5,607 nt of DNA from NCBI GenBank assembly GCA_903839795.1, contig CAIMDR010000632.1:1-5607 (forward strand), read 5' to 3'. This document shows positions 5,559 through 5,607 of this stretch, one piece after another; the first letter of the stretch is position 1; each line of letters begins with the position of its first letter. The notes below the pieces were generated by a model, which did no database searches, had not been told where the DNA came from, and was given only the letters and a program-made list of their open reading frames with translations. Made by a program: the position numbers and the translations under genes. The stretch is from an uncultured Methylococcaceae bacterium (lineage in GTDB: Bacteria; Pseudomonadota; Gammaproteobacteria; Methylococcales; Methylomonadaceae).

Positions 5559-5607
5559 ATCCCCGGGTAAAACGTGGTATGTAAAAAATAAAATACTTTA
5601 AAATTAA
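5559..5607. other. AT-rich window end after the transposase remnant
   Basis: The last 49 bases are strongly A+T-rich, with no frame extending the transposase and no terminal inverted repeat that I can identify. The right end of the insertion sequence is not recognisable here. Confidence 0.4.

Noticed and set aside
5332..5601. Plus-strand open frame of 89 codons in a second reading frame over the transposase remnant
   Set aside because: The recognisable transposase motifs are all in the other frame; this one is an overlap artefact and does not continue the transposase C-terminus.

Overview
The window holds a polyamine biosynthesis locus on its left side (about 1-3385) and a decaying accessory block on its right side (about 3404-5607). 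The protein sequences and codon use suggest a Gram-negative proteobacterium. The combination of a eukaryotic-type ornithine decarboxylase, a carboxy(nor)spermidine pathway, a DUF2281/PIN toxin-antitoxin pair and GGGGGA-ended hairpin repeats reminds me of gammaproteobacteria such as methanotrophs, but that placement is inference and weak.

Polyamine region: the 3' part of a fold-type III PLP decarboxylase of the ornithine decarboxylase type runs on the + strand to 685. It converges on a two-gene minus-strand operon read from about 3322 to 789: nspC (carboxynorspermidine/carboxyspermidine decarboxylase), then, 14 nt later, a saccharopine-dehydrogenase-like carboxy(nor)spermidine dehydrogenase. 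Together these would make putrescine from ornithine, condense it with aspartate semialdehyde to carboxyspermidine, and decarboxylate that to spermidine without S-adenosylmethionine decarboxylase. The convergent gap holds a perfect 29-bp inverted repeat. The dehydrogenase carries an unusual lysine-rich C-terminal tail. A good sigma70-type promoter just upstream of nspC argues for an ATG start at 3322 rather than the longest open frame.

Accessory block: upstream of nspC, also on the minus strand, come a 3'-truncated HNH endonuclease gene (3404-3982), a vapC-type PIN toxin gene broken by one frameshift and one nonsense codon (4118-4518), and its intact antitoxin gene (4518-4760). Beyond these lies a non-coding stretch with a small dyad (4800-4848), then a 118-bp MITE-like element (5016-5133) whose imperfect terminal inverted repeats end at a 9-bp flanking direct repeat, and finally an internal fragment of a DDE transposase on the + strand (5148-5558). 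Every gene in the block except the antitoxin is damaged.

I see no tRNA, rRNA, CRISPR array or replication origin, and no convincing wholly new system. The most unusual items are the MITE-like element with its apparent target duplication, the polycationic tail on a polyamine enzyme, and the surviving antitoxin beside a dead toxin.
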